Assembly (NCBI RefSeq): GCF_028368995.1
Contig: NZ_JAQNDL010000001.1
Span: 682,001-746,000, forward strand
DNA from: Nannocystis bainbridge
GTDB taxonomy: Bacteria; Myxococcota_A; Polyangia; Nannocystales; Nannocystaceae
Direction: 5' to 3'
Length of the DNA stretch: 64,000 nt
Below the pieces are notes generated by a model. It did not search any database. It saw only the letters and a list, made by a program, of their open reading frames with translations, and was not told where the DNA came from. Below are positions 1 to 9,536 of the stretch, piece by piece. Both the position numbers and the translations under genes were made by a program. How positions within the stretch are numbered: the stretch's first letter is position 1; every line of letters starts with the position of its first letter.

Positions 1-2397
1 CGCCGCGACAGCCGCGAGGACGCCACCACCACCGAGGAGCGCCTGCGGTCGGCCCAGAACCGCCCGAGCACGCGCATCGAGGTCCACCGCACCAGCACCC
101 CCGACGGCGTGCTGCTGACGCACTCGCAGGCCGCCGCCGACGCCCTGCTCGCGGTGCCCAACACCGACGACCCGTCGCGCCTGGTGCTCGGCCTCGGCGA
201 TTTCGCGTGGGGCGGGGCCCCGAGCGCCGCGGCCCCGACCCCCGGCGCGGGCCCGCTGCCGACGACCCTCGCCGACAGCGGCGCCGCGGTCCCGACGGCC
301 GGCCAGTACCGCGTGCGCGCGCTGACCGGCGGCGGCGCGCTGGCCCAGGATCAGCAGACCGTGCTCGTCGAGGTCAACCTCGGCACCGCCTGCGCCGGCG
401 CGTGGGTGCGGGCCTGGCCGCTCGGCTTCAACCTCGAGGTCGGCCTGCATTTCCGCACCACCGGCGGGGCCGGGCGCGTCAATGCGGCCGGCGTGGCCCA
501 GTTCACGATGGTGCTGCTCAACGGCACGCTCGGCGCCAGCGGCCTGCTCGGCATGGACACCCTGGTCCTGCTGCCCGACAGCACCGGCGCCGTCGCGGCC
601 CAGCGCCGCTACGCCGACCGTCGCTTCGCCCGCCCCGCGCCGGTCGGCGGCATCGCGGCGACCACGATCGCCGGCGACTGGGTGGTGTGCGAGACCGGGG
701 CCACCGGCTCCGGCGCCCTGCCGAACGGCGCGGTGCCCCCGGGCGGCCACGTGGTGCTGCTGACGGCCACGCCGACGATCGTCGATCGCACCGCGATCCC
801 GGCCGCCGCGTGGGACGCCGACACCTTGCGCAACCGCCTGCAGGCGACCGACATCGTGTCGCTGACGTCGCCCGCGTTCGGCTCGACCCCCGATCGCGCC
901 GACGTGCTCGGGCGCCCGCTGCCACGCACCCCGACGGCCGGCGGCAACCCGCGCGGCGGCCTCGACACGATCGTCGGCAACCGCCTGCACTACTTCGATC
1001 GCCTGGCCGTCGGCCTGACCTCCGCGTCGTCGACCCCGTACTCGCTGCTCGACCGCCTCGAGGTCGCAGCGGCCACTGTCGGCGACGACGCGGCGACCGC
1101 CGTCATCGGCACCGCGCCGCCGGTTCCGTGGGCGCTCGAGTCGGCCCGCGAGTTCTTCCTCGGTCACCCCGGCGTGCCGGCGGCGATCGAGCTCCACGGC
1201 ACCGGCGTGCGCCTCACCGGCGCGCCGGCGGTCGCGGTCGCCGAGTACGTGCGCGAGCGGACCGCGGGGCTGTCGTTCGCCGAGGTCCAGGCGCTGGTCG
1301 AGCCCGACCGTTCGGCGACGATCCAGAGCGAGCTCGCGGTGGCGGCCGAGGCCGTCACGGCGCTGCCGACGATCGCCGACGGCGCCGATCCGGGCCCGGT
1401 GGTCGCGGTGCTGCGCACCACGGCGCTCGGCATGGAGGGCCGCCCGGGCGTCGGCTACGATGCGGTCGACGACGAGCAGTTCCCCTTCAGCGAGCATGAG
1501 GACGAGCTCGCAGACTGGCTCGACGACAACATCCCGGTCGAGGGCGCCGCCGGCACCGCCCTGCGCGACGCCGTCACCGGCCCCACCGCCTCGATCACCC
1601 GCGCCCTCGACCGCCGGATCCAGACCGCGGCCTCCGGCGCCCGCGAGACCCTCCAGGCCCTGCTCGCGGCGATCGATCGCGCCCAGGACTTCGTCTACGT
1701 CGAGACCCCCGCCGTCGACGCCATGCCCATCGATCACGGCGGCGACAACGTCGAATGGTGGACGCGGCTGGTCGCCCGCATGGGCGCGCGCCCCGGCCTG
1801 CGCGTGATCCTGTGCGTGCCGAGCCTGCTCGGGCCCGGCACGCCGAAGCGGCTGCAGGAGGTCCGCGACCACTGCCTGCTCACCGCCGTCGACGCCATGC
1901 GGGCCACCCGCGGCGATCGCTTCGCGCTGTTCTCCCCGGGCGCCGGCGCCGACCGGGCCGTGCGGTTCACCAGCACCTCGGTGGTGATCGACGACGCGTT
2001 CGCGCTGACCGGCACGACCCACCTGTGGCGCCGCGGCCTGTCGTGGGACTCGTCGCTGGCGGCCGCGGTGTTCGACGAGCGGGTGATCGACGGCCGCCCG
2101 CAGGATGTCCGCGCGTTCCGGATCCAGCTGCTGGCCGACCGCCTGGGGATCCCGACATCACGCGTGCCCGACGACCCGGCCGAGCTGGTGCGGGCGATCC
2201 GCGAGCTCGACGCCCGCGGCAGCAACCGCCTGTCGGCGATCCCGATCGCGCGCCCGAGCGACACGCCGCAGAACGCCGACATCGACGCGTGGAACGCCGA
2301 CGGCAGCAAGGACGACCTGGACCTCGCCAGCGTCGCGGCCCTGCTGATGGCGTTCATCGCCCTCACCGACGTCGACCACGCGATCGTCGAGGGCTGA
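1..2397 (+). CDS. PLD-like domain protein, 5'-truncated by window edge
   Basis: The reading frame is open from base 1, so the true start lies upstream; the first in-window start-like codon is at 109. The visible part is about 798 residues. The C-terminal third (about nt 1650-2130) resembles the second half of a phospholipase D fold, with a hydrophobic strand plus VVIDD, then ALTG and WRRGLSWDSSL, like the usual 'VDD-ALIGSANLNRRS' stretch. The catalytic HxK is not present: the equivalent positions read TST before VVIDD. It may therefore be an inactive or structural PLD relative. The N-terminal two thirds is Ala/Gly/Thr-rich and not recognised. A strong hairpin with a GAAA loop follows 16 nt after the stop. 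The coding call is firm, the PLD assignment moderate. Confidence 0.6.
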   Translation, partial: RRDSREDATTTEERLRSAQNRPSTRIEVHRTSTPDGVLLTHSQAAADALLAVPNTDDPSRLVLGLGDFAWGGAPSAAAPTPGAGPLPTTLADSGAAVPTAGQYRVRALTGGGALAQDQQTVLVEVNLGTACAGAWVRAWPLGFNLEVGLHFRTTGGAGRVNAAGVAQFTMVLLNGTLGASGLLGMDTLVLLPDSTGAVAAQRRYADRRFARPAPVGGIAATTIAGDWVVCETGATGSGALPNGAVPPGGHVVLLTATPTIVDRTAIPAAAWDADTLRNRLQATDIVSLTSPAFGSTPDRADVLGRPLPRTPTAGGNPRGGLDTIVGNRLHYFDRLAVGLTSASSTPYSLLDRLEVAAATVGDDAATAVIGTAPPVPWALESAREFFLGHPGVPAAIELHGTGVRLTGAPAVAVAEYVRERTAGLSFAEVQALVEPDRSATIQSELAVAAEAVTALPTIADGADPGPVVAVLRTTALGMEGRPGVGYDAVDDEQFPFSEHEDELADWLDDNIPVEGAAGTALRDAVTGPTASITRALDRRIQTAASGARETLQALLAAIDRAQDFVYVETPAVDAMPIDHGGDNVEWWTRLVARMGARPGLRVILCVPSLLGPGTPKRLQEVRDHCLLTAVDAMRATRGDRFALFSPGAGADRAVRFTSTSVVIDDAFALTGTTHLWRRGLSWDSSLAAAVFDERVIDGRPQDVRAFRIQLLADRLGIPTSRVPDDPAELVRAIRELDARGSNRLSAIPIARPSDTPQNADIDAWNADGSKDDLDLASVAALLMAFIALTDVDHAIVEG

Positions 2398-2412
2398 TAC
2401 GCGGAGCTCCGG

Positions 2413-2442
2413 GCGAGGCCTGACCGAAAGGACAGGTCTCGC
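2413..2442 (+). terminator. GAAA-loop hairpin after the PLD-like gene
   Basis: GCGAGGCCTGACC and GGACAGGTCTCGC pair at 11 of 13 positions around a GAAA tetraloop, 16 nt after the stop codon. There is no clear T-tract. The CCTG-CC/GG-CAGG core links it to the dispersed palindrome family of this window. The rest of 2443-2783 holds no gene that I can support. Confidence 0.5.
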
Positions 2443-2783
2443 CCCGCGCCGTCACGACTCGCACTCGAGCTCCGCCTCGAAGCGGCGAGTCGACATGGGC
2501 AGAACGTCTACTACGACCGCGCCTCCCGCCTCTCGGTGACCCACGGTCGGTCCCGCCCGGACATGCGCGCCGGCAGCCTGCCGTTCACGCCTGAGCCGGC
2601 ACCTGCGCAGGCGCCCCTGCGCGCATGTCCGCGTGCGAGTCCGAAGTGAGCCTCGATCCCGACCCCACGCCGCCCGTTCGCGCGCGGCGCAGGCCCGGTT
2701 CCGAGCCGATCCTGCGGCGAGCACCGCACGTTGATCGCCGCCGACCGCGAATGTAAAGATCGTCGGCGACGGAGGGTAGAGGG

Positions 2784-3215
2784 GTGAGTACATCGAGTGT
2801 GGCATCCAAGGCGCAGAGCGACAGCGGCTACAGCGCGGACTCGTGGATCGACGTTCGGCTCGAGCCGATGACCAAGCTGTGGCAGGGCATCGGCGGGGAG
2901 AGCAACTTCTTCCTCAGCGAGAACGACGCCCGCGAGGCGCGGGGGGCTTACCAGGACGCGCGCGGCTACAAGTTCGCCGAGACGCTGTGGCGGCTGGCCC
3001 AGGTCCAGCCCAACGCCGTGCACGGCTATCGCCTCGGGATCCGCGAATTCGTGGTCGACCTGCCGACCCCGGCCGCCTGTGCGGTCTGCGTCGCCAACAC
3101 CAACCTGGGCAGCGGCGGCGTCTTCCAGTACTACATCGTCGACTGGAAGAACTACCTGTTCGAGACCGGTCGTCACTTCCACTTCGGCAGCGCGAGCTGG
3201 CGCGGCACGATCTGA
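2784..3215 (+). CDS. Hypothetical protein, 143 aa
   Basis: The GTG start is chosen because GGAGGG lies 8 nt upstream. The product has no signal peptide and no membrane segment. It is rich in aromatic residues near its end (YYIVDWKNYLF, then FHFGSASWRGTI), and has two cysteines close together (CAVC). This looks like a compact beta-rich domain, perhaps a small binding or toxin-like module, but I recognise no family. It is a single gene between a terminator-like hairpin and a short direct repeat. Confidence 0.55.
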   Translation: MSTSSVASKAQSDSGYSADSWIDVRLEPMTKLWQGIGGESNFFLSENDAREARGAYQDARGYKFAETLWRLAQVQPNAVHGYRLGIREFVVDLPTPAACAVCVANTNLGSGGVFQYYIVDWKNYLFETGRHFHFGSASWRGTI

Positions 3216-3242
3216 CGCCAGCGCTCGCGCCATCGGAGCAGG

Positions 3243-3400
3243 GCGCGTCGCTCCGGCGCGAGCATCCGGGCGCGCGCCGCATCGCCGGCGTGCGCACCCT
3301 GACGCGGCACGTGCGGCGCATCGCGGCGCGTCGCTCCCATGCGAGCATCCGGGCCCGCGCCGCGTCGCCGACCTGCACGACCTGGCGCATCGCGGCGACC
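3243..3400. repeat. Imperfect direct repeat, 83-bp period
   Basis: The segment starting GCGCGTCGCTC at 3243 recurs at 3326 with the shared stretches GCGAGCATCCGGG and GCGCATCGCGG. Two diverged copies fill most of the space between two genes with no other feature. It may be a decayed tandem duplication. Confidence 0.4.
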
Positions 3401-3468
3401 GCTCGAGCGCGCGACGGCGAGGCGCCGTCGACACGCATCGAGCTCCATGAGACTCGCTCTGCCGCGAC

Positions 3469-4569
3469 TCAGGGCGAGAAGCCGCAGCCGTCAAGGTTGT
3501 CGTAGAGCGCCATGCTGCCCTTGAAGCCGTTCGCCTTCATCAGCGCGTGCGCCATCTCGGCGTTGCCGCACCACAGCTTCTTGTTGTGGCCGAAGTACGC
3601 CGTGCTCTTCGGCAGGAACGCCGCCACGTCGAGGACGTCGACCAGCTCGCCGTTGTATTCGAAGCGGATCTCGCCGTCGATGGTCGCCGCGCCGAGCCCC
3701 ACGAGCGACTCGATCCCGTTGCCGGAGACCTTCACGCTGCCGCCGACGAAGCTCAGCGCCCCGAGCCCTTGCAGATCTTTTAATGAAGGGTGGCCGATCA
3801 GCTCGAAGCGGCCGAACCCCTGCGGCGTGGCCCCGATCGAGGTCAACTTGGCGAGCGCGTGCAGGCTCGCCAGCGGCGCGTTGGCCTCGATGACGAGCTG
3901 ACCGCCGACCTCCTCGAGGCTGTCCAGGCCGTCGAGGCTCGCAAGCGCCGTTTGCACGATCTCGAGATCGCCGCCGACCCGCCGCAAGCACTGCAGCCCG
4001 GCCAGGCTCGTCAAGCCGGGCGCGTGGATCGTCAGGTCGCCCGTGATCTCCCCGTAGGCCGCGAGCGCCGCGACGTCGAGCGAGTTCTCGATCGAGAACG
4101 ATCCGCCCAGCACCTCGAGGTCGGGCGCGCAGTCGATCGGTTCGCCGGTCGAGCCCTCACCCGTCGAGCTGTCCTCGCTCGTCGAGCCCGTCGTGCTGTC
4201 CTCGCCCGTCGAGCTCTCGCCCGTCGCGCTCTCGCTCGTCTCCCCCGTCGAGCTCACCTCGCTCGTCGAGCTCTCGCTCGTCTCCCCGCTCGAGCTGCCC
4301 TCGCTCGTCTCGCCGCCCGAGCTGCCCTCGCTCGATTCGGAGTCCGGCGTGAGCGGGGCGGTCGACTCCTCGGTGGTCGAGGTCGTCGGCCCGGTGGCGT
4401 CGGAGCCCTGCGAGCTCGTGCTCGCGTCAGTCGCCTCCGTGGACGCCGTCTCGGTCCCGGTCCCGCTCTCGCCGGGGCAGGCCGCGAAAAGACTCAAGCC
4501 GGCGGTCAGCACGAGCGAGTCGAGCGCGAGGGCGCGGTGCGACGATGACGATAGGGTCAGCCTGGTCAT
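3469..4569 (-). CDS. Lipoprotein with Ser/Thr/Glu-rich linker and receptor-L-like domain
   Basis: This 366-residue protein starts with a signal peptide ending in a lipobox (SLFAAC, about residues 26-31). A linker follows to about residue 145, made of SSTGE, TSE and SSGE units. The rest is a leucine-rich parallel-helix region with phrases such as LTSLAGLQCLRRVGGDLEI and LASLDGLDSLEEVGGQL, like the Recep_L/LRR repeats of myxobacterial surface lipoproteins. It is probably outer-membrane anchored and exposed, with the domain held out on an acidic stalk. AGGAGA lies 6 nt before the ATG. The ligand is unknown. Confidence 0.7.
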   Translation of the reverse strand: MTRLTLSSSSHRALALDSLVLTAGLSLFAACPGESGTGTETASTEATDASTSSQGSDATGPTTSTTEESTAPLTPDSESSEGSSGGETSEGSSSGETSESSTSEVSSTGETSESATGESSTGEDSTTGSTSEDSSTGEGSTGEPIDCAPDLEVLGGSFSIENSLDVAALAAYGEITGDLTIHAPGLTSLAGLQCLRRVGGDLEIVQTALASLDGLDSLEEVGGQLVIEANAPLASLHALAKLTSIGATPQGFGRFELIGHPSLKDLQGLGALSFVGGSVKVSGNGIESLVGLGAATIDGEIRFEYNGELVDVLDVAAFLPKSTAYFGHNKKLWCGNAEMAHALMKANGFKGSMALYDNLDGCGFSP

Positions 4570-4972
4570 AGGATTCTCCTGAGCGCGGAAATAGTGGGTG
4601 CGGCGGCGCCTCGCTCGAGGCGACCGCGCGCGGCCGGTGGGTTTTAAAAAGTAAGTCGCCGCCTCCCGGCCGTTCCGTCACGGCCGCGCCGGAGCCGGCC
4701 AAAACGGCGCCACAGCCCGCAGGAGCCCCCCCTGCGACGTCAAGCGGGCCAGGACCGCCGCGCCGCGGGTCCGAACCGAGACGGATGCCACCTGCATCCG
4801 TCGCTCCCGCAATGACGCGAACTCGGCGGGTGGCTGCACGCCGCGGCCGCTGCCAGCAATGGCGCGACGGCTCGCGGCCCGGGCGACGCACCCCGCACGC
4901 GGTGGATCGGCCGCCCGCGCTTCAACTTTGCCCGGCGCCCTGCTATGCAGGCGCGATGCTCGGAGGCCTCCG
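4570..4972. other. Divergent intergenic region
   Basis: This 403-bp spacer separates two divergent genes. An AT-rich patch at 4641-4655 (TTTTAAAAAGTAAG) stands out against the GC-rich background and lies about 75 bp before the minus-strand lipoprotein start, so it may hold that gene's promoter. I see no gene or repeat in it. Confidence 0.3.
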
Positions 4973-6364
4973 GTGAGCTACAGCGGCGCCCAGGTGTACT
5001 TGCCTCGCGGCCCCACCGCGGCCGCGATCGCCAGGTGGCTCGCGGAGCGGCTGCCGGACGCCGAGGTCGAGCGCTCCAGCAGCCGGATCGTGCTGCGCCT
5101 GCTGGGCGCCGAGCTCGCGCTGGCGATCGACCGCGCGCCGCACGTGCGGGTGGAGGCGCAGGAGCTCGCGGAGCGGGCACCCGCGGGCGCCGCCAGGCTG
5201 CTGCGCCGCGCGACGCGACGGATCGAGATTTTGCCCCGCGATCCCCGGGCCGACGTCGACGACCTTTACGACGCGTTGCTGCTCGTCTTCGAGACCCTGC
5301 GCGGCATGCCGGAGGTCGTCGGCTTCGACCCGTTCGACGGCGCGTTTTATTGCGCCGACGCGCTCGCTACCGGCGCGGAGCCCATGATCGTGTATCGCGT
5401 CGCCGACCTGCCCGAGGGCCTCGCGCTGGACCTGCCGGCGGACGCAGGACCTCGCGGGTGCTTGTTCTGGATCCACCCGCCCGGCGGCGCCGCGTGCGAG
5501 GCCTTGATGGCGGCGCTGCCCGAGCCGGAGCTCGATCATGTCGACGAGGGCCTGGCGCTCGCCACCCTCGTCATGAGGCTCGGCGGCCGCGGGGGCCGCC
5601 TCGCGGCGATCGTGCCGCCCAGGCTCACCGACGGCGAACCGACGTGGGGCCTCGGCTTCCACACCGGACCCGCCGACGTCACCGAGCAGTTCCTGCGGGC
5701 CGCCGGCCACGACCTGCGCCCGGCCTCGCAGATCCTCGACGGGCTCGCCATCGTCGAGGTGCGGGCCGCCGACGACTCGCCGTGCTCGCAGCTCGTCGAA
5801 CGCACCGTGTGCGACGGCCGATTGCGCCTCGGTGTGCTCCGCACGGCCGGCCGCGGGCTGTTCACCGTCGAGGGGCCGGCGCAGCGCTGGGCGCTGCTCG
5901 ACCGCGAGCGCCGCGAAATGATCGAGCGCGAACTGCCGCCCGCGGGCGTCGTGACGGACATCAAGCTGCGCCCGGTCGCCCCGCGCCGGGCAGCGCGGAC
6001 CCGCGACGCGCTGGAGCGTCTGTGCCGCGAGCACGACCTCGCCGCGCCGGAGCCGGAGATCGGCGCCACAGTGCTGCGCCTGCTGCCGCACGCGGTGCTC
6101 ACCGCGGGCAGCTGGGACGGCCCCGCGGCGGACATCAAGGCCCTCGCCCGTCGCAAGCTCGGCGGCGAGTGGCTGGCGGTGATCGCCGGCGCGTGGGTCG
6201 AGCGGATGTTCCACGACGGCCCCGTCGCGGCGAACCACATCGATCTGTTCACCGCGATCGACGGTTGGCTCGAGCAGGCGATCGGCCGCGAGGCGCTCCG
6301 CGAGGCGACCGTTCGCGCCCTCGAGCGCATCGATCACAGACCACCGGCGCGGGCCAGGACCTGA
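4973..6364 (+). CDS. Hypothetical cytoplasmic protein, 463 aa
   Basis: The GTG start is chosen because GGAGG lies 7-8 nt upstream; the in-frame open region further upstream lacks a convincing start. No signal peptide, membrane helix or familiar motif is visible. The sequence alternates charged helical stretches and short strands and ends in an Arg-rich tail. The middle contains LFWIHPPGG and WGLGFHTGP, which look like conserved structural turns. It stands alone between convergent and divergent lipoprotein genes. It is real by codon bias, with unknown function. Confidence 0.55.
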   Translation: MSYSGAQVYLPRGPTAAAIARWLAERLPDAEVERSSSRIVLRLLGAELALAIDRAPHVRVEAQELAERAPAGAARLLRRATRRIEILPRDPRADVDDLYDALLLVFETLRGMPEVVGFDPFDGAFYCADALATGAEPMIVYRVADLPEGLALDLPADAGPRGCLFWIHPPGGAACEALMAALPEPELDHVDEGLALATLVMRLGGRGGRLAAIVPPRLTDGEPTWGLGFHTGPADVTEQFLRAAGHDLRPASQILDGLAIVEVRAADDSPCSQLVERTVCDGRLRLGVLRTAGRGLFTVEGPAQRWALLDRERREMIERELPPAGVVTDIKLRPVAPRRAARTRDALERLCREHDLAAPEPEIGATVLRLLPHAVLTAGSWDGPAADIKALARRKLGGEWLAVIAGAWVERMFHDGPVAANHIDLFTAIDGWLEQAIGREALREATVRALERIDHRPPARART

Positions 6365-6437
6365 AGGCCCGCGCCGTCGCGCCTCCCATGGCGCGACGCG
6401 ATCGGTCGTCGAAGCCCACGTGCGCCGCCGCCGAAGG

Positions 6438-8417
6438 TCAGCCGGGCACCGGCAGCGTCACCTCGTTGATCTTCGAGATGTCGCTGCCGGCCGGATAGCC
6501 GTACGACGCCGCCGAATCGGTGCCCCAGACCACCACCCCGAACGGCCCGTCGCTCTCGGCCAGGTGGCGGCTCGTGCCGCAGCCCGCGGCCGGGACGTTG
6601 CCGCGCTCGAGATCGACGTGGGCCACCTCGAACTCCCCCTGCCCGCCGACCGGCATCCAGCCGCCGACAGTGCCGAGGCACTCGACTTTCACGTCGGCGA
6701 ACACGCCGCCCTCGCTGGCGCGCACGATCACGAGGTTGGTCGTCGCATAGGTCGGATCGGTGAAGAAGATGTAGCGGTTCTGGAACTGCCTGGCGCTGAG
6801 CAGGCTGACCCACTCCTCGTCGCCGAGGCCGCACGACTGGTTGGGCGAGCAGCCCGGGCGCGTCACCCCGCCGGTGCCGCTCATGTACTGCGAGAACAGG
6901 AACGGGTGCTCGGGGTCCTGCGAGCGCACCGAGAAGAAGCTGGTGGTCTCGAACTGCACCACCTGCCCGGCCGCCAGCGCCGTGGGGGCCCCGGGCGGCG
7001 CCGACGGGTCCCACGTGAGGGCCGTATCGTCGACCACGCCCACCATGCGATAGGGGACGCTCTCGGGCGCCAGATCGATCAGGCGCGTCACGACGCCGGC
7101 GCCGACGTAAGCGTTGCCCAGCGCCCGGACCGGCGCGATCTGCTGGTGGGCCGAATCACGCCCGCCCGGCCCCAGCGTCGCGCTTGCGACCGCGATATAC
7201 GTGTTGCCCGTCCACAGGCCGATCGGCTTGTCGCTGTCGAGGATCGTCCCGCTCGAATCGAGGTTGTTGCCCTGCTTCGACCATTGAAGGATCTGGCCGG
7301 CGCTCAGCGTGTACTCGGTGGTCACCCCGGCGGGCGCCTCCGCCTGGCCGCCGCCGCCCGGCAGCGTCACCGTCGGCGCGACCTTGACGACCGTGTCGTC
7401 CTCGCGCGCGACCACCATCGTGAACATCCCGCCCTCGCCCGGGGCCGGGGTGATCGACATGTGATTGGTCCCCCACGAGGTCGCCGGGAACAGCAGCGAC
7501 GCGCTCGGCAGGTAGCTGGCCGCGCCGCCGTACGGGTTGATGTCGTAGGCGCTGACCGGGACATCGGTCGTGACGTGGAACGCCTCGCCGACGCCGGTGC
7601 CGGGCACCGCGGTGTCCTGCAGCAGCGCCGGCGGGACCGGGCACTCGAGCGAGGTGCCGTTCTTCACACCTGGCTTGTGGGACAGGAACAGGATCGCGAC
7701 CTCGTCCGGCGGCAAGCCCTCGGGCGGCAGCAGCTCGTAGGTCGTGACGGCGCCGTCGGACTTGGGGATCCGCGCGTGCTGGGTGATGTCGAACGATTGC
7801 CCGCCGCGGCTGACGGTGATGTGGGCCGGGCCGCTCCACGCATTGGCGAGGAACACGGCGAAGCACGGACCGTCGAAGTACTGGCCCAGGCCGTTGGCGT
7901 AAAACGGCGGCGTCGGGGCCCAGAAGTCGCAGCCCGCCGTGCCCTGGAGCGCGCCGAACACGTCGCACACCGGCTGGCACGCGCCGTCGAGGCAGGCCTC
8001 GTCGCTGCCGCAGGTCTCGACGACCGCGTCGAACGGGTCGAGCACGTCGTGTAGGTCGCCCGAGCAATGCAGCACGAGCGGCCCGCCGGTCGTGCCCTCG
8101 CTGGTGCCCTCGCTGGTGCCCGGCGCGGTCGAGGTCCCGGTCGGCTCGCCCGTGGTGGTCGTGCCCGGCTCGGTGGTCGCTGCGGCCTGCGTCTCGCTGC
8201 CCGAGACCGGGTCTTCGGTGGTCGAGCCGGTGGTGGTCGGGGCGTCCGCGGTGGTGCTCGTGCCCTGCGTGGTGACGCCCGAGACAGAGGCCTGGGTCGC
8301 GCCGGACAGCTCGCCCCCGTCATCGCCGCAGGCGAGCACGAACAGCGGCAACAGGGCCCACAGACGGCTCAAAGCGGCGACGTGGACCGTGACGGAGGAC
8401 TGGTTGATTTTGCGCAT
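6438..8417 (-). CDS. Surface lipoprotein, IgGFc-binding-like domain
   Basis: The chosen start gives 659 residues with a signal peptide and lipobox (LFVLAC, about residues 24-29). A Thr/Ser/Gly linker follows, then a cysteine-bearing segment (CSGDLHDVLDPF... CGSDEACLDGACQPVC). The remainder resembles the IgGFc-binding N-terminal family seen in many myxobacterial surface proteins, with phrases such as FWAPTPPF, VPVSAYDINPYGGA, SWGTNHMSI and QFQNRYIFFTDPTYATTNLV. It is likely an outer-membrane adhesin-like protein. The name of the family does not prove antibody binding. Confidence 0.75.
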   Translation of the reverse strand: MRKINQSSVTVHVAALSRLWALLPLFVLACGDDGGELSGATQASVSGVTTQGTSTTADAPTTTGSTTEDPVSGSETQAAATTEPGTTTTGEPTGTSTAPGTSEGTSEGTTGGPLVLHCSGDLHDVLDPFDAVVETCGSDEACLDGACQPVCDVFGALQGTAGCDFWAPTPPFYANGLGQYFDGPCFAVFLANAWSGPAHITVSRGGQSFDITQHARIPKSDGAVTTYELLPPEGLPPDEVAILFLSHKPGVKNGTSLECPVPPALLQDTAVPGTGVGEAFHVTTDVPVSAYDINPYGGAASYLPSASLLFPATSWGTNHMSITPAPGEGGMFTMVVAREDDTVVKVAPTVTLPGGGGQAEAPAGVTTEYTLSAGQILQWSKQGNNLDSSGTILDSDKPIGLWTGNTYIAVASATLGPGGRDSAHQQIAPVRALGNAYVGAGVVTRLIDLAPESVPYRMVGVVDDTALTWDPSAPPGAPTALAAGQVVQFETTSFFSVRSQDPEHPFLFSQYMSGTGGVTRPGCSPNQSCGLGDEEWVSLLSARQFQNRYIFFTDPTYATTNLVIVRASEGGVFADVKVECLGTVGGWMPVGGQGEFEVAHVDLERGNVPAAGCGTSRHLAESDGPFGVVVWGTDSAASYGYPAGSDISKINEVTLPVPG

Positions 8418-8610
8418 CGCGTCGACTCGTGGCGTCGAGGATGCCACCCCGCGCCAGCGCGAGGCTCGCGTGCCCCGGATCCGCGGCGCAACGGTTCGCA
8501 CGCGCGGGCGCGACCGCTCGGCCGCGCCCCGAGAGCGCGTGCGAGCGCACGCGGCCTGGCGCCGCGTCCACCCGCGAGCGCCTCCGCCTGAGCCCGGCTC
8601 TCTCCGCGCG

Positions 8611-8880
8611 TCAGACCTGAAAGTAGTTCTGCCAGGCCTGATACAGCAAATCACGGATCGCCTGCGGGACAGCGCCTCCGCCGCGGTGGCTGAAGACCCC
8701 GGTGTACCCGTAGTAGTAGTATTCGTTGTCGTTCGTCGCCATGTGATCGTCGCCCGGATTGTCGACGTGGCGGCTGAAGTGGATGTTGGCGAAGGTGGCG
8801 ATGACGTTGCAGACGTAATAGACCCAGTTCCCGGTGAGGTTCTCCAGGGAGTTCGTGATCTTCCAGTCGGTCATGCTCAT
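8611..8880 (-). CDS. Small aromatic-rich protein, 89 aa
   Basis: The start ATG follows GGAG by 8 nt. The protein is rich in Tyr, Asn and His (YYYYGYTGVF; NIHFSRHV) and has no signal peptide. It lies 36 nt after the next upstream gene (8917-9237), so the two probably form a small operon. The coding sequence is less GC-rich than its neighbours, which could reflect transfer or high expression. I recognise no family; compact beta-sheet lectin or toxin-like folds are possible. Confidence 0.5.
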   Translation of the reverse strand: MSMTDWKITNSLENLTGNWVYYVCNVIATFANIHFSRHVDNPGDDHMATNDNEYYYYGYTGVFSHRGGGAVPQAIRDLLYQAWQNYFQV

Positions 8881-8916
8881 GGCTGCTGCTCCAAGCGCGG
8901 GCTCGCGTCGGCCCGG

Positions 8917-9237
8917 TCAGGTCTCGGCGAGGGAGATGTTGCCCGTGGGATCGACGGTCATCTTGTAGTCCTGCGGGCTGCTGTTCACGTTGGCGAGGAT
9001 GACCTCGCCCGAGCCATCGTCCCACTCCGCCTTGATCTTCCAGTCGTCGTCCCAGAGGATGCAGCGGCCCCGCCCGGTCTGGACGCTGAGCGGGACGTTC
9101 TTGTGCTGGGAGATCCAGGCGTAGACCTCGGAGTACGACCGCGGGGACACCGTCTGGCTGTCCCCCGGGTGCTCCATGTTCACGATCGAGATGTGGGCGT
9201 TCGATTGATTGTCACAGCCGCGAATGCCTGTCGTCAT
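8917..9237 (-). CDS. Small hypothetical protein, 106 aa
   Basis: The start is set by GAGGAAC just before the ATG. The protein is cytoplasmic by sequence, with strand-like segments such as NAHISIVNMEHPGD, RGRCILWDDDWKIKAEW and YKMTVDPTGNISLAET. It is the first gene of a likely two-gene unit with 8611-8880. Both are small, polar and rich in Asn/Trp/Tyr. No family is recognised. A paired secreted-effector or lectin role is only a guess. Confidence 0.5.
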   Translation of the reverse strand: MTTGIRGCDNQSNAHISIVNMEHPGDSQTVSPRSYSEVYAWISQHKNVPLSVQTGRGRCILWDDDWKIKAEWDDGSGEVILANVNSSPQDYKMTVDPTGNISLAET

Positions 9238-9536
9238 TGTTCCTCGTGGTTGGCAGCAATATGTACCCGCGGCCGACCAGGCGCCGCTGGCGGAAACAGC
9301 CTGTCGTGCGCCCGACGACACCGCCCGCGCGCAGCCGCCCGCGCCACCGCAGCCGTGCTGCAGCGCGCCCCGTTCGTGACGATCGCGGCGAAACTCCCGC
9401 TCCGGAGCGGAATGCGACCCCCGCCGACGCTTGATTCGCCGCGTCGCCCGATTGGCGACACCGACCGCGAACCTTCGAGCAACCGAGGCCCACGCCTCCG
9501 TCGCCGAGGGCTCTGCAGCCCTCGACTGTCACATCC
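9238..9536. other. Intergenic region, no feature seen
   Basis: This 299-bp spacer lies between two minus-strand genes. It presumably holds the promoter of the small two-gene unit ending at 8611. I see no convincing hairpin, repeat or open frame. Confidence 0.3.
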
